NCBI GenBank assembly: GCA_007695015.1
Contig: REEN01000058.1
Coordinates: forward strand, 1 to 64,000
Reading direction: 5' to 3'
From: Marinilabiliales bacterium
GTDB lineage: Bacteria > Bacteroidota > Bacteroidia > Bacteroidales > PUMT01
DNA length: 64,000 bases
Part shown: piece by piece, positions 16,769 to 25,195 of the stretch
How the letters are laid out: the number at the start of each line of letters is the position of its first letter
Position numbering within the stretch: position 1 is the first letter of the stretch
Position numbers and translations under genes: made by a program
Notes under the pieces: generated by a model
The model's database searches: none
Told to the model about the DNA's origin: nothing
Seen by the model: only the letters and a program-made list of their open reading frames with translations

Positions 16769-17668
16769 TTATTTTACTGATACAATCTCGACCTCATAGA
16801 CCATAGGGGTATACGGGGGTACTAACCCTGTTGATGAACCATGTTGACCATATGCAAACAGCGAGGGTATAAGAACACGTGCTCGCTCTCCTTCACGCAT
16901 CCGGCCAACAATGATTTCCAACCCTTTTATAAGCTGGTACTCATTCCCGAATACAAAACGGAATGTTTCATTCCTTTCATATGTAGAATCAAATATATCT
17001 CCGTCCAGGAACCTGCCTTCATAATTAAGTTCCACAATGTCTCCGGCCTTGACTGCTTTACCGGAACCCGGACTAAGCTGCAAAAAATAGATTCCGTTTT
17101 CATCAGGGGCCGCGCCATTCATCATTGAAGCAGCGAAATCATGCAGAGCTCTTTGTTCATTCAGAGGCATTACCTCATTCATTTCCGGATACCGGTAACC
17201 CGACCCGGAAAATTCATTCTCTCTCCTAATATCAAGCATTTTTACCGAGACTATGATATTATCACCTATTCTCAGGAATCCGGGCATGACCGTGTCAAGA
17301 GTTTTCATAAAAAAATTGGCGGCATCAATTATGAACTCAGCTTCGTCTCCCCTGGCAAGCATTGCAAAACACTCTTCAACTGAACCGTTATATGAAGGCG
17401 AATCCAGCCTGAACTCCCTGCGTGCATTGAAAAAAACAGAATCATCTGTAGTTCTGTAGGTAATGTCAGCTGTTATAATGTCACCTGGCACAGCCATTCT
17501 TTCTCCTTCACCAGTGACAATGAGCCGGTAATGGATTCCCGATACTGACCTGCTGAAACCAGGATACTCGCTGTCCATACCACAGCCGGCAACAATACTC
17601 AGTACTGTTAATAAAAGAACTGCGAAAAGCGGTTTTTGTTTCAGGTAATGTATAAGCGTTTTCATCAT
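16769..17668 (-). CDS. FKBP lipoprotein C, one degenerate and one intact FKBP domain
   Basis: 299 residues with lipobox SIVAGC followed by GMDSE. The N-terminal module (VSGIHYRLIVTGEGERM onward) keeps the fold outline but has lost the DGxxFD loop (it reads TTDDSVFFNA) and most pocket residues, so it is probably a binding or spacer domain. The C-terminal module is canonical: NGIYFLQLSPGSG, DGDIFDST, KGLEIIVGRMREGERARVLI and YTPMVYEVEI. It starts 6 bases after gene D ends, so they are co-translated. Confidence 0.85.
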   Translation of the reverse strand: MMKTLIHYLKQKPLFAVLLLTVLSIVAGCGMDSEYPGFSRSVSGIHYRLIVTGEGERMAVPGDIITADITYRTTDDSVFFNARREFRLDSPSYNGSVEECFAMLARGDEAEFIIDAANFFMKTLDTVMPGFLRIGDNIIVSVKMLDIRRENEFSGSGYRYPEMNEVMPLNEQRALHDFAASMMNGAAPDENGIYFLQLSPGSGKAVKAGDIVELNYEGRFLDGDIFDSTYERNETFRFVFGNEYQLIKGLEIIVGRMREGERARVLIPSLFAYGQHGSSTGLVPPYTPMVYEVEIVSVK

Positions 17669-17674
17669 CGTATT

Positions 17675-18223
17675 TCACCTGGGGATTACTTCCAGTACTT
17701 CAACCTCATATATCAAAACAGCCCGGGGAGGTATCCTGTTCTGATCACCAATCAGTCCGTGAGCAAGAAATGGCGGCAATATGAACCTTGCTTTATCTCC
17801 AACCCTGAGCATTAAAACACCCTCCTCAAGGCCGGATTCCACTCCCCCCTGTCCGACACGGAATGATTTTGGTCCGTTTCCATCCGAACTGTAGCAGACC
17901 CTGCCATCAAGCAGGCTGGAAGTGTAATTTATAGTTATTTGATGCCCTCTTTCAACCCGTTGCCCCTCTCCAGCCTGGTAGATCTGGAAGCCCAGTCCCG
18001 TTCCGGTAAACTCTATATCCCAGTTTCTGCGGCTAATATAGGCGTTTATAAGTTCCATATCCTTTCCGGCGAGGAACTGGTTTACCCTTATCATTTCCTC
18101 CCTTGTTAGTTCGTGGCTGTAACCGGGTTCAGGTTCTTTTCCGGTGCAGCCACTCATCAAACTGAATATGCAAACCGACAGGCCTATTAAAAACATATTT
18201 CTGAGAGCACAGGCAATGTTCAT
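17675..18223 (-). CDS. FKBP lipoprotein D, single FKBP domain (GldI-like)
   Basis: 182 residues: signal peptide with lipobox SLMSGC, an acidic spacer (TGKEPEPGYSHEL), a helical stretch, and one C-terminal FKBP domain with DGRVCYSS, ESGLEEGVLMLRVGD and RAVLIYEVEVLEV. The usual Asp of the DGxxFD loop is replaced (DGRVCYS), which may lower isomerase activity. Size and position next to nrnA fit GldI, the PPIase lipoprotein needed for gliding and type IX secretion in Flavobacteria. It starts the FKBP series, 12 bases after nrnA. Confidence 0.83.
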   Translation of the reverse strand: MNIACALRNMFLIGLSVCIFSLMSGCTGKEPEPGYSHELTREEMIRVNQFLAGKDMELINAYISRRNWDIEFTGTGLGFQIYQAGEGQRVERGHQITINYTSSLLDGRVCYSSDGNGPKSFRVGQGGVESGLEEGVLMLRVGDKARFILPPFLAHGLIGDQNRIPPRAVLIYEVEVLEVIPR

Positions 18224-18235
18224 CTATACCAGAAA

Positions 18236-19243
18236 TTATTCCGTTTTTATATAAGAAGGTAACAGTGAAATAAATTTATTTATTGTGTCCTGCAAACCAA
18301 GCTCTGATTCTCCACCGGATGCATTCTTATGCCCCCCTCCGTTAAAATTTTCCAGGGCAAACTTGCTGGCATCAAAGTGGTCTTTTGAACGGAATGATAT
18401 TTTTACATGACCATCATTCTCCATGAAAAAGGCTGCAAAACTTATTCCCTTAATGGAAAGCGGATAATTAACAAAACCCTCAGCGTCTCCTCTTACATAT
18501 TTATACATTCGTTTTTCCGAAAGGCTTAAGCTCATATATGCTGCCCTGAATTTTGGAAGCACGACCATTTTTTTATCGAGACAAAATCCAAGAAGACGCA
18601 TCCTGTTTTCAGAAAAATTATCGTAAACCCTTGAGAATATCTTATCCTTGTCGACACCCAGGCGGAGAAGTTCCGACAATACCCGGTAAGTTTCCGGCTC
18701 CGATGAATTATAGGAGAATGATCCGGTATCTGACATTATGCCGGCATAAATGCATGTAGCTACATTATTGTCAATGTATTTCAGTTTGCCTGTCATTTCA
18801 ATTAGGCGGTAAACCAATTCCGCAGTTGAGCTTGATCTTGTATCTGAAATTGTGATATCTGCAAAATGTCCGGGGTCAGGATGATGATCAATCAGAACCT
18901 TGCAAGCTTTTGATGCATTAATATGCGTTTGCGCTTCTCCGGCACGATCGGGTGAATTAAAATCCAGCATGAATAACATATCAGCTTCTTCTATAGCCAT
19001 TATTGCCTTCTTGCTTTCCTTGCTCATTATAGATATATGGCCGGTGCCGGGCAGCCATTTCAGGAAATCAGGATACTCATTCGGCATAACAACTGATGTG
19101 TTGATCTTTCCGGTATTTATAAGAACCTGGCAAAGAGCCAGTGAAGATCCTACAGCATCACCATCGGGATTGACATGACTCAGGATAACTATATTTTTGG
19201 AGGATTTTAATATGCTTTCCACTTTATCTGCAAGATCAGTCAT
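18236..19243 (-). CDS. nrnA: DHH/DHHA1 phosphoesterase, NrnA-type oligoribonuclease/pAp phosphatase
   Basis: Degrades short RNA oligonucleotides and 3'-phosphoadenosine 5'-phosphate in the cytoplasm. The DHH domain ligands are in place: SHVNPDGDAVGSSLAL, LDFNSPDRAGEA and VDHHPDPG, plus SDTGSFSYNSSEPETYRV. The C-terminal DHHA1 domain carries the GGGHKNASGG signature. 335 residues, the normal length. It leads the FKBP series and diverges from ndk across 109 bases, an association that I recall as common around gldI in Bacteroidota. Confidence 0.92.
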   Translation of the reverse strand: MTDLADKVESILKSSKNIVILSHVNPDGDAVGSSLALCQVLINTGKINTSVVMPNEYPDFLKWLPGTGHISIMSKESKKAIMAIEEADMLFMLDFNSPDRAGEAQTHINASKACKVLIDHHPDPGHFADITISDTRSSSTAELVYRLIEMTGKLKYIDNNVATCIYAGIMSDTGSFSYNSSEPETYRVLSELLRLGVDKDKIFSRVYDNFSENRMRLLGFCLDKKMVVLPKFRAAYMSLSLSEKRMYKYVRGDAEGFVNYPLSIKGISFAAFFMENDGHVKISFRSKDHFDASKFALENFNGGGHKNASGGESELGLQDTINKFISLLPSYIKTE

Positions 19244-19352
19244 GCTTCTATTTTAATTTTTATTATTTTTATCAGAACCATTATCCTGTATATGACAATG
19301 CGAAAATACGCTTTTTAGGTGAAATGCGCACAGAAACATAAATCATACCCTT

Positions 19353-19781
19353 ATGGCTGGAAAACAGACACTGTTACTGATAAAACCACATGCAGTAAGA
19401 GATAACAAGGCAGGTGAGATATTATCGATGCTGTGTAATGCAGGCTTCAGGATAATCGCACTTAAAATGACCCGGTTGAATGGTCGCGAGAGTGAAGAGT
19501 TTTACAATGAGCACACAGGCAAGTACTTTTTTGAGCCTCTTGTTGAAATGATGTCGGGCGGTCCAATAATTGCTGCAATCCTTTTCAGGAATGATGCAGT
19601 AGCCGAACTCAGGAGTGTAGTCGGCAAAACAAATCCTGAAGAGGCAGCTCCAGGGACAGTCAGAAAAATATTTGGCATTTCAATGCGCGAAAACGCCGTG
19701 CACGCATCAGATTGTGATGCCAATGCACAAAGAGAATGTTCATTCTTTTTCTCTGACGATGATATATACCATCATATATAG
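19353..19781 (+). CDS. ndk: Nucleoside diphosphate kinase
   Basis: Transfers the gamma phosphate between nucleoside triphosphates and diphosphates via a phosphohistidine. The active-site His is H117 in RENAVHASD; LLIKPHAVRD at the start and GKTNPEEAAPGTVRKIFG are typical. 142 residues is normal for the hexameric family. Monocistronic, divergent from nrnA and convergent with the PlsC-like gene. Confidence 0.96.
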   Translation: MAGKQTLLLIKPHAVRDNKAGEILSMLCNAGFRIIALKMTRLNGRESEEFYNEHTGKYFFEPLVEMMSGGPIIAAILFRNDAVAELRSVVGKTNPEEAAPGTVRKIFGISMRENAVHASDCDANAQRECSFFFSDDDIYHHI

Positions 19782-19803
19782 CCGGCAGTATCCCGCTGGC
19801 AGT

Positions 19804-20355
19804 CTAATCCGGTCCTGTGGTGAAATTTTCAGGATATTTTGGAGAAAACTTCCGGTAATACTCCTTTACTCTTTTCAGATCAGAATCAGGATCATCTGAA
19901 AGAGTTATAAAGTCTCCGACTCCTATAATTTTTCTTCTGTAATCCAGAAAACCCCGAAGCACAGGTACGCCTGCCCCTGAAGCTATCCTGTGGAACCCCG
20001 TCTTCCATTCTGATACTCTCTTTCGCGTTCCTTCCGGGGCAATTGTAAGTACAAAATTGTCCTGCTCATGAAAATGCTTTATCATATCGTCCACGATATC
20101 GGTTTTCCTGTGCCTGTCCACCGGAATTCCACCTAGAGCCCTGAGCAGATTGCCCAGTGGAAACCAGAAAAGCTCTTTCTTGACAAGAATTGACGGCCTG
20201 ACACCTGACGCAAAACAATATAACTGGCCGACCACATAATCCCAATTGCTTGTGTGTGGTGCTACAATAAGAACATACTTTTTCTCAGAGGGCAGCACAC
20301 CTGACCTTTCCCATCCCATAAGCCTTAATATACATCTGCTTATTGCCCCCTTCAT
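19804..20355 (-). CDS. 1-acyl-glycerol-3-phosphate acyltransferase family protein
   Basis: PlsC-fold acyltransferase of 183 residues, shorter than PlsC proper (about 240). The catalytic HX4D box is H34-TSNW-D39, and the glycerol-phosphate-binding motif is PEGTRKR. It lacks a clear N-terminal membrane helix, as in the family of short acyltransferases with unknown acceptor in Bacteroidota. It follows the M48 peptidase gene by 26 bases in the same direction. The substrate is not predictable. Confidence 0.85.
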   Translation of the reverse strand: MKGAISRCILRLMGWERSGVLPSEKKYVLIVAPHTSNWDYVVGQLYCFASGVRPSILVKKELFWFPLGNLLRALGGIPVDRHRKTDIVDDMIKHFHEQDNFVLTIAPEGTRKRVSEWKTGFHRIASGAGVPVLRGFLDYRRKIIGVGDFITLSDDPDSDLKRVKEYYRKFSPKYPENFTTGPD

Positions 20356-20381
20356 TAAACGGCATCAAATAATTAGCAAAA

Positions 20382-21206
20382 TCAAAGGCCGCCATGAGGC
20401 CTGTAGTATTTCATTGCCTCAGGAAGGAAATTCTTCATGTCCCTTATCCTGGAAGCCGAACTGGGATGGGTGCTCAGAAACTCGGGAGGCGCACCGCCAC
20501 CCGAAAGGTTTTCCATTCTTTCCCAGAAGGTGACGGCCTCTTCCGGATTATATCCGGCCATAGCCATAAATATCAGTCCCAGCCTGTCGGCCTCTCTTTC
20601 ATGAGCCCTGGAGTAAGGAAGAATGACACCGATGGCAGATCCCGCACCGTATGCTGCCAGAAACATGTTTTTTGTTTCCTCCGGCCTTTCCCTCAAAGCA
20701 ACTGCCAGCGCGAGGCCTCCGGTCTGCACAATCAGTTGCTGGCTCATTCTTTCATTACCATGTTGTGCGACCACGTGTGCTATTTCGTGTCCCATGACAA
20801 CAGCAGCTCCTGCTTCTGTCCTGGTGACAGGTAAAATGCCAGTATAAAACACAATTTTGCCTCCCGGCATAGCCCAGGCATTGACAGCATCATCCTGGAC
20901 AAGATTAAACTCCCACTGAAAATTCTGAATGCGTGATTCAAGGTTCTGATCCCTGAGATAATCTTCAACTGCGCCGGAAATCCTGGTACCCACATTTTTG
21001 ATCATCTGGGTTTGTACAGGGTCTGCTGATAAATTATGATTTGCCAGGAAATCATTGTAGCTTGTCAGGCTCATATTGACAAGCATTGATTCAGGCAGCA
21101 GGGCTACCTGCCTCCTTCCGCTTACCGGCACAGTCCGACAGGAATAGACGGCAAGCTGCATCAGGATAACAACTGTCAGCAGCAGTAAAGATCCATGTTT
21201 TTTCAT
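20382..21206 (-). CDS. M48-family metalloprotease lipoprotein
   Basis: Zinc endopeptidase of the HtpX/BepA/LoiP type, 274 residues. Lipobox AVYSC with Cys 23; zinc site HEIAH with H140, E141 and H144, and the third ligand in EREADRLGL. It lacks transmembrane helices and the BepA TPR tail, so it resembles LoiP/YggG, periplasmic-facing outer membrane quality-control proteases. Its promoter and the PlsC-like gene downstream make a two-gene unit. Confidence 0.9.
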   Translation of the reverse strand: MKKHGSLLLLTVVILMQLAVYSCRTVPVSGRRQVALLPESMLVNMSLTSYNDFLANHNLSADPVQTQMIKNVGTRISGAVEDYLRDQNLESRIQNFQWEFNLVQDDAVNAWAMPGGKIVFYTGILPVTRTEAGAAVVMGHEIAHVVAQHGNERMSQQLIVQTGGLALAVALRERPEETKNMFLAAYGAGSAIGVILPYSRAHEREADRLGLIFMAMAGYNPEEAVTFWERMENLSGGGAPPEFLSTHPSSASRIRDMKNFLPEAMKYYRPHGGL

Positions 21207-21240
21207 ATTAAGGCGGGATTAAATAATATAATATATGCCA

Positions 21241-21248
21241 CAAATATA
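21241..21248 (-). promoter_or_regulatory. -7 element for the M48 gene
   Basis: Reverse strand TATATTTG, a full match to TAnnTTTG, 35 bases before the start codon. No TTG at the -33 position was found. Confidence 0.45.
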
Positions 21249-21446
21249 CATGACAATTTTTAAATCATATTCTGCAAATCATAAATCTAAATTGGAAAAA
21301 TGTAAATTCAATTACGGAAAATTACCTAATTATTAAAACGTAATTAACCTGTCTGATATCTATAAAACACTATTGACCAATTTAACGGCACTTCTATTAT
21401 GGGCATGCTTCAATCAAAGTCCGGGTTTAAGGCTGGTTCCTCATAT

Positions 21447-21464
21447 CTTAACAATTTCTTAACA
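21447..21464 (+). promoter_or_regulatory. PHO-box-like direct repeat upstream of the phosphate transporter
   Basis: CTTAACA-ATTT-CTTAACA: two identical 7-mers spaced by four A/T bases, 11-bp period. This is the architecture of the E. coli PHO box (CTGTCAT, 4 A/T bases, CTGTCAT) and TTAACA with 5-base spacing is the PhoP repeat of Bacillus subtilis. It lies about 75 bases upstream of the predicted start of transcription and 85 before the ATG. Confidence 0.5.
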
Positions 21465-21516
21465 TAAGCGCTGTTTTTCTTAATATGAATGTAATAACCC
21501 GCAAAAAGAAACCCGG

Positions 21517-21524
21517 TAATTTTG
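21517..21524 (+). promoter_or_regulatory. -7 element for the phosphate transporter
   Basis: TAATTTTG, a full match to TAnnTTTG, 24 bases before the chosen ATG. It covers an in-frame TTG that could otherwise be taken as the start codon, which argues for the ATG. Confidence 0.5.
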
Positions 21525-21548
21525 CAATTCGTCAACCTGGCAACTGCA

Positions 21549-23834
21549 ATGGAAAACATATACCTGGTTTTTGTAATCATTCTTTTTATTCTGGCGATTT
21601 CCGACCTGGTCGTTGGGGTTGGAAATGATGCTGTAAATTTTCTCAATTCAGCCATAGGTGCAAAAGTTGCTCCATTTCGTGTTATTCTGGGAATCGCCGG
21701 ACTGGGTGTGCTTGTGGGAGCTACCTTTTCGGGCGGTATGATGGAGATAGCCCGAAGCGGCGTTTTCCATCCGGATCAGTTTTATTTTAATGAGATAATG
21801 GTCATATTCCTGGCCGTTATGATTACAGATATAATTCTCCTTGACACATTCAACACCTTTGGCCTGCCCACGTCAACTACCGTATCGATTATTTTTGAGT
21901 TGCTCGGAGCCGCTGTTGCGGTATCTCTTTTCAAGATGTACTCGTCACCCGACAGCGTGCAGTATCTGAGTAATTATATTAATTCCGGAAAGGCCCTTGC
22001 CATCATATCGGGTATACTGCTTTCAGTTGTTATAGCCTTCACCGTTGGTACTGTAGTACAGTTCATATCAAGACTCGCGTTCACATTCAACTATGAACGT
22101 AACCTTCGTTGGTTCGGTGCCTTATGGGGAGGCATGGCCGTTACTTCAATTGTCTATTTCATTTTGGTCAAGGGTGCAAGCGGCGCCTCTTTCATGACCG
22201 GCAACATGGTTGCCTGGATAAATGAAAACACGATCATGTTGTTACTGTACTGTTTTGCAGGTTTCACGGTTCTCGGTCAGATACTTATCTCTTTTTTCAG
22301 GGTAAATATATTCAGGTTCATTGTCCTTATAGGCACTTTTTCACTTGCGATGGCTTTCGCCGGAAATGACCTTGTAAACTTTATCGGTGTGCCTCTGGCG
22401 GGCTATGATTCCTACAGATTGTTTATTGCAGATCCAACTATTGATCCGTCAACAATGACCATGGGTTCATTGCTGGAACCGGTCCGCACCCCGACCGGGT
22501 TTCTCCTGGCTGCAGGAATTATAATGGTACTGGCTCTTTTCTTTTCTAAAAAAGCCAGGTCGGTTACCAAGACCGAGGTGGATCTGGCCAGGCAGTCCGA
22601 AGGCGCTGAACGTTTCCCTTCATCACTTTTTGCGCGTACGCTTGTTAGAAAAGCTATCGATACAGGGAAATTTTTCCGAAGGATAATGCCCGGTAAACTA
22701 CTGCGTGTTATGGACAGCCGGTTTGATATGTCCCTCTACAAAAGAAGAAAGAGAATAAAAAAAGACACTGCATCATTTGATCAGCTGAGGGCCTCGGTCA
22801 ACCTGTTTGTTGCAAGTATACTAATTGCGCTTGCCACTTCCCTCAAGCTGCCTTTATCAACAACCTATGTTACATTCATGGTAGCCATGGGAACATCTTT
22901 TTCTGACGGGGCATGGGGACGCGAAAGTGCCGTTTACCGCATTACCGGGGTCATTACCGTTATAGGAGGATGGTTTTTCACTGCATTTACGGCTTTTACC
23001 GTAGCATTCCTTTTTGCACTTTTCATAAGCTGGGGCGGATTGCCGGCTACAATAGCAGCAATGATCATGGCTGTAATATTTGTTATAAGGACTTACTACA
23101 TTCACAGCAAGAGGAGCTTAAAAGAGAAATCAGCTGAGGAGAAGGAGGAAGCAGTAAAGAACGGACAGGATGTTTTTAAAGAATGCAGTGAAAATATTCA
23201 AGGTACGGTCCAGTCTGTATCAAAGCTTTATTACGCGGTAAACCAGTGTCTGATTGACGAGGACAGGAAGAAGCTGAAGAAGGTGATGAAAAGGATTGTG
23301 GAGCTGAATGACCAGACCAAAAAGCTAAAAAATGAACTCTATCGAACTCTCCGCAGGCTGGAAGAGGACGACATTGATACCGGGCATTATTACGTGCAGA
23401 CTCTTGATTATTTAAGGGAGCTATCGCACTGCCTTTCTTTTATTGCCAGTCCGGTTTATGATCATCTTGACAACAACCATCCGCCGCTTATCCCTTCACA
23501 GGCAAAAGAGATCAAACTACTTAACGGAGAAATTGCTGCGTTATACACTGATATTAATAAAATACTTAAAAGCAACCGCTTCGAAGAACTGGATCCGGTT
23601 ATTAAAATGCAGGCAGGCATCCTGGCAAAGCTTGAAATTATTAAGAAAAGGCAGATTAAGCTGATAAAGTCCGAGGAGATAGGCACCAAAAACAGCATGC
23701 TGGTACTCGGACTGCTTGCAGAAACCAAAAACCTGCTGCTCTATACGGTCAATATGGTAAAGGCACACAGGGATTTTGCAAAAACCAACAATATTCACAA
23801 CACAGCCGGAAGCACTCCTTCTTCAGAATTATAA
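21549..23834 (+). CDS. PiT-family inorganic phosphate transporter with PhoU-like C-terminal domain
   Basis: Phosphate:cation symporter of the PiT/PHO-4 family, 761 residues from the chosen ATG. The duplicated family signatures are VGVGNDAVNFLNSAIGA near the N-terminus and FAGNDLVNFIGVPLAG in the middle; about 10-12 membrane spans end near residue 525. A cytoplasmic tail (about 535-750) is helical and charged and resembles a PhoU/DUF47 domain, giving a built-in regulatory module as seen in Bacteroidota transporters of this length. An upstream in-frame TTG lies inside the promoter and was rejected. A PHO-box-like repeat upstream and a PhoB-like gene downstream suggest phosphate-starvation control. 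Confidence 0.92.
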   Translation: MENIYLVFVIILFILAISDLVVGVGNDAVNFLNSAIGAKVAPFRVILGIAGLGVLVGATFSGGMMEIARSGVFHPDQFYFNEIMVIFLAVMITDIILLDTFNTFGLPTSTTVSIIFELLGAAVAVSLFKMYSSPDSVQYLSNYINSGKALAIISGILLSVVIAFTVGTVVQFISRLAFTFNYERNLRWFGALWGGMAVTSIVYFILVKGASGASFMTGNMVAWINENTIMLLLYCFAGFTVLGQILISFFRVNIFRFIVLIGTFSLAMAFAGNDLVNFIGVPLAGYDSYRLFIADPTIDPSTMTMGSLLEPVRTPTGFLLAAGIIMVLALFFSKKARSVTKTEVDLARQSEGAERFPSSLFARTLVRKAIDTGKFFRRIMPGKLLRVMDSRFDMSLYKRRKRIKKDTASFDQLRASVNLFVASILIALATSLKLPLSTTYVTFMVAMGTSFSDGAWGRESAVYRITGVITVIGGWFFTAFTAFTVAFLFALFISWGGLPATIAAMIMAVIFVIRTYYIHSKRSLKEKSAEEKEEAVKNGQDVFKECSENIQGTVQSVSKLYYAVNQCLIDEDRKKLKKVMKRIVELNDQTKKLKNELYRTLRRLEEDDIDTGHYYVQTLDYLRELSHCLSFIASPVYDHLDNNHPPLIPSQAKEIKLLNGEIAALYTDINKILKSNRFEELDPVIKMQAGILAKLEIIKKRQIKLIKSEEIGTKNSMLVLGLLAETKNLLLYTVNMVKAHRDFAKTNNIHNTAGSTPSSEL

Positions 23835-23910
23835 CACAAGGGTAGTTTTCCGATTGCACATGGTCGTATCTGGGGAGCTTTTAATAAAGGATTCTCTATA
23901 TTTAGATTAT

Positions 23911-23940
23911 TCCCCGGGACAGGGCTCCGGGGAATTCTTT
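23911..23940 (+). terminator. Hairpin after the phosphate transporter
   Basis: ATTCCCCGG and CCGGGGAAT pair perfectly over 9 bp with a 9-base loop, followed by TCTTTTGA. It lies between convergent genes and may serve both. Confidence 0.65.
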
Positions 23941-24013
23941 TGATTGACATTTTTTTAAAGGCCGGGATAACCGTTGAGTGCAGGGGAGAATTATATCACA
24001 GGTATCAGATTGA

Positions 24014-24724
24014 TTAATCTGCTGATTTTTCGTTGTATTTATAGCCGACACCCTTAGTGGTTACTATTCTGTCTTCGCCTATCTTTTCGCGCAACTTTCG
24101 TATATGCACGTCAATTGTCCTGTCACCCACGATCACATTATCGCCCCACACCCTCAGAAATATCTCCTCCCGGGTGAATACTTTCCCCGGTCTGGATATC
24201 AGCAGTTTCAGAAGCTCAAACTCCTTTTTGGGAAGGACGATCTCATTACCCTGACTGGTAACGAGGTATCGTTCCTGGTCAATGACCAGGTCATCAACCT
24301 CAAACACTGTCAGATCTTCCCGGCTTTCTGCTTCAGTGCGTTTCCCGGCTCTTTTCAGGAGGGCGGTTATCCTGCTTGTCAGGACCTTGGGTTTTATGGG
24401 CTTGGTAAGGTAATCGTCTGCCCCGGCATCGAATCCTGCAATCTGGGAATAGTCCTCTCCCCTTGCGGTAAGAAAAACAATCAGTGTTTCATCCAGATCC
24501 TTGTTCTTCCTGATCTCTTCACAGGTTTCAATACCATCCATCCCGGGCATCATCACATCCAGCAATATAAGGTGCGGAATGATTTTCCCCGCCGTATCAA
24601 TGGCTTCCATCCCATTCAGGCATTTGTAAATTGAGTAGCCCTCCTTCTCAAGGTTATACCCCAGAAATTCCAGGATATCTTTCTCGTCATCAACCAGCAG
24701 TATCCTGAATGGCTTATTTGTCAT
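24014..24724 (-). CDS. OmpR/PhoB-type response regulator, orphan
   Basis: 236 residues: receiver domain 1-about 120 with the acidic pair VDDE, phospho-acceptor D56 in LLDVMMP and the Lys in TKPIKP, then a winged-helix Trans_reg_C domain with ELLKLLISRPGKVFTREEI and RTIDVHIRKLREKIG. The C-terminal GVGYKY is the standard beta-hairpin wing. No sensor kinase gene is adjacent, unlike most OmpR regulators. Overall the sequence resembles PhoB/PhoP-like regulators, and its neighbour is a phosphate transporter with a PHO-box-like site, so phosphate control is a reasonable guess only. Confidence 0.93.
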   Translation of the reverse strand: MTNKPFRILLVDDEKDILEFLGYNLEKEGYSIYKCLNGMEAIDTAGKIIPHLILLDVMMPGMDGIETCEEIRKNKDLDETLIVFLTARGEDYSQIAGFDAGADDYLTKPIKPKVLTSRITALLKRAGKRTEAESREDLTVFEVDDLVIDQERYLVTSQGNEIVLPKKEFELLKLLISRPGKVFTREEIFLRVWGDNVIVGDRTIDVHIRKLREKIGEDRIVTTKGVGYKYNEKSAD

Positions 24725-24754
24725 CTTCTTTTTTATTTGCCGGGATTAAGATTA

Positions 24755-24762
24755 CAAAGCTA
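24755..24762 (-). promoter_or_regulatory. -7 element for the response regulator
   Basis: Reverse strand TAGCTTTG, a full match to TAnnTTTG, 31 bases before the start codon. No -33 TTG found. Confidence 0.45.
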
Positions 24763-24951
24763 TAAAAAACTGACACTGCATATGTTAAATAATTATTAAT
24801 TATCCGACATACTGATGACCTTGCAATGATCCTTTACTCTCACCCTCATAACTCAATAATTACCATTCGACCGAGGCCGGGAGCTGCAACAATGGATATT
24901 TAAGCAATTTAACTAATATATCACCCGATTCAAACAAAGGTACCCTTTAAA

Positions 24952-24966
24952 TAACCTGTCAGGTTA
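24952..24966. promoter_or_regulatory. Perfect palindrome TAACCTG-T-CAGGTTA
   Basis: A 15-base inverted repeat with a single central base, the size of a dimeric repressor site. It lies about 230 bases before the YwqK-like gene and 230 before the response regulator. The cognate regulator is unknown. Confidence 0.35.
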
Positions 24967-25147
24967 CCCATGTTCTATAATCTATAACTAACATAATGAT
25001 AATATTTGGCTAATTCCCGGGTAATCTCCTGCTATTAGTAGTTTATCGAATGGCCTGATGAGAGACTCCAGTATGATAAAACCAGGAATGAATGGAGGTA
25101 TGATGTTGTTGGTTAATCATAAGCCTGAATATATAAATAAAATTTGA

Positions 25148-25155
25148 TATCTTTG
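25148..25155 (+). promoter_or_regulatory. -7 element for the YwqK-like gene
   Basis: TATCTTTG, a full match to TAnnTTTG, 40 bases before the start codon. Confidence 0.45.
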
Positions 25156-25195
25156 ATTTATATTCAATAATAGTACCACCATAATTTTTCCCGAA

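Larger units (their letters stand above)
21207..21548. other. Intergenic region between the M48 protease and phosphate transporter genes
   Basis: 342 A/T-rich bases between divergent genes. It carries the M48 -7 element, a PHO-box-like direct repeat and the transporter -7 element. Nothing else was recognised. Confidence 0.6.
24725..25195. other. Intergenic region between the response regulator and the YwqK-like gene
   Basis: 471 bases between divergent genes. It holds one -7 element at each end and a perfect 7-1-7 palindrome at 24952-24966. No open frame or RNA gene was recognised in the rest. Confidence 0.6.

Noticed and set aside
21522-21548. Earlier TTG start of the phosphate transporter
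   Set aside because: The TTG is part of the -7 element TAATTTTG and would not be transcribed; the ATG nine codons later fits homologues.
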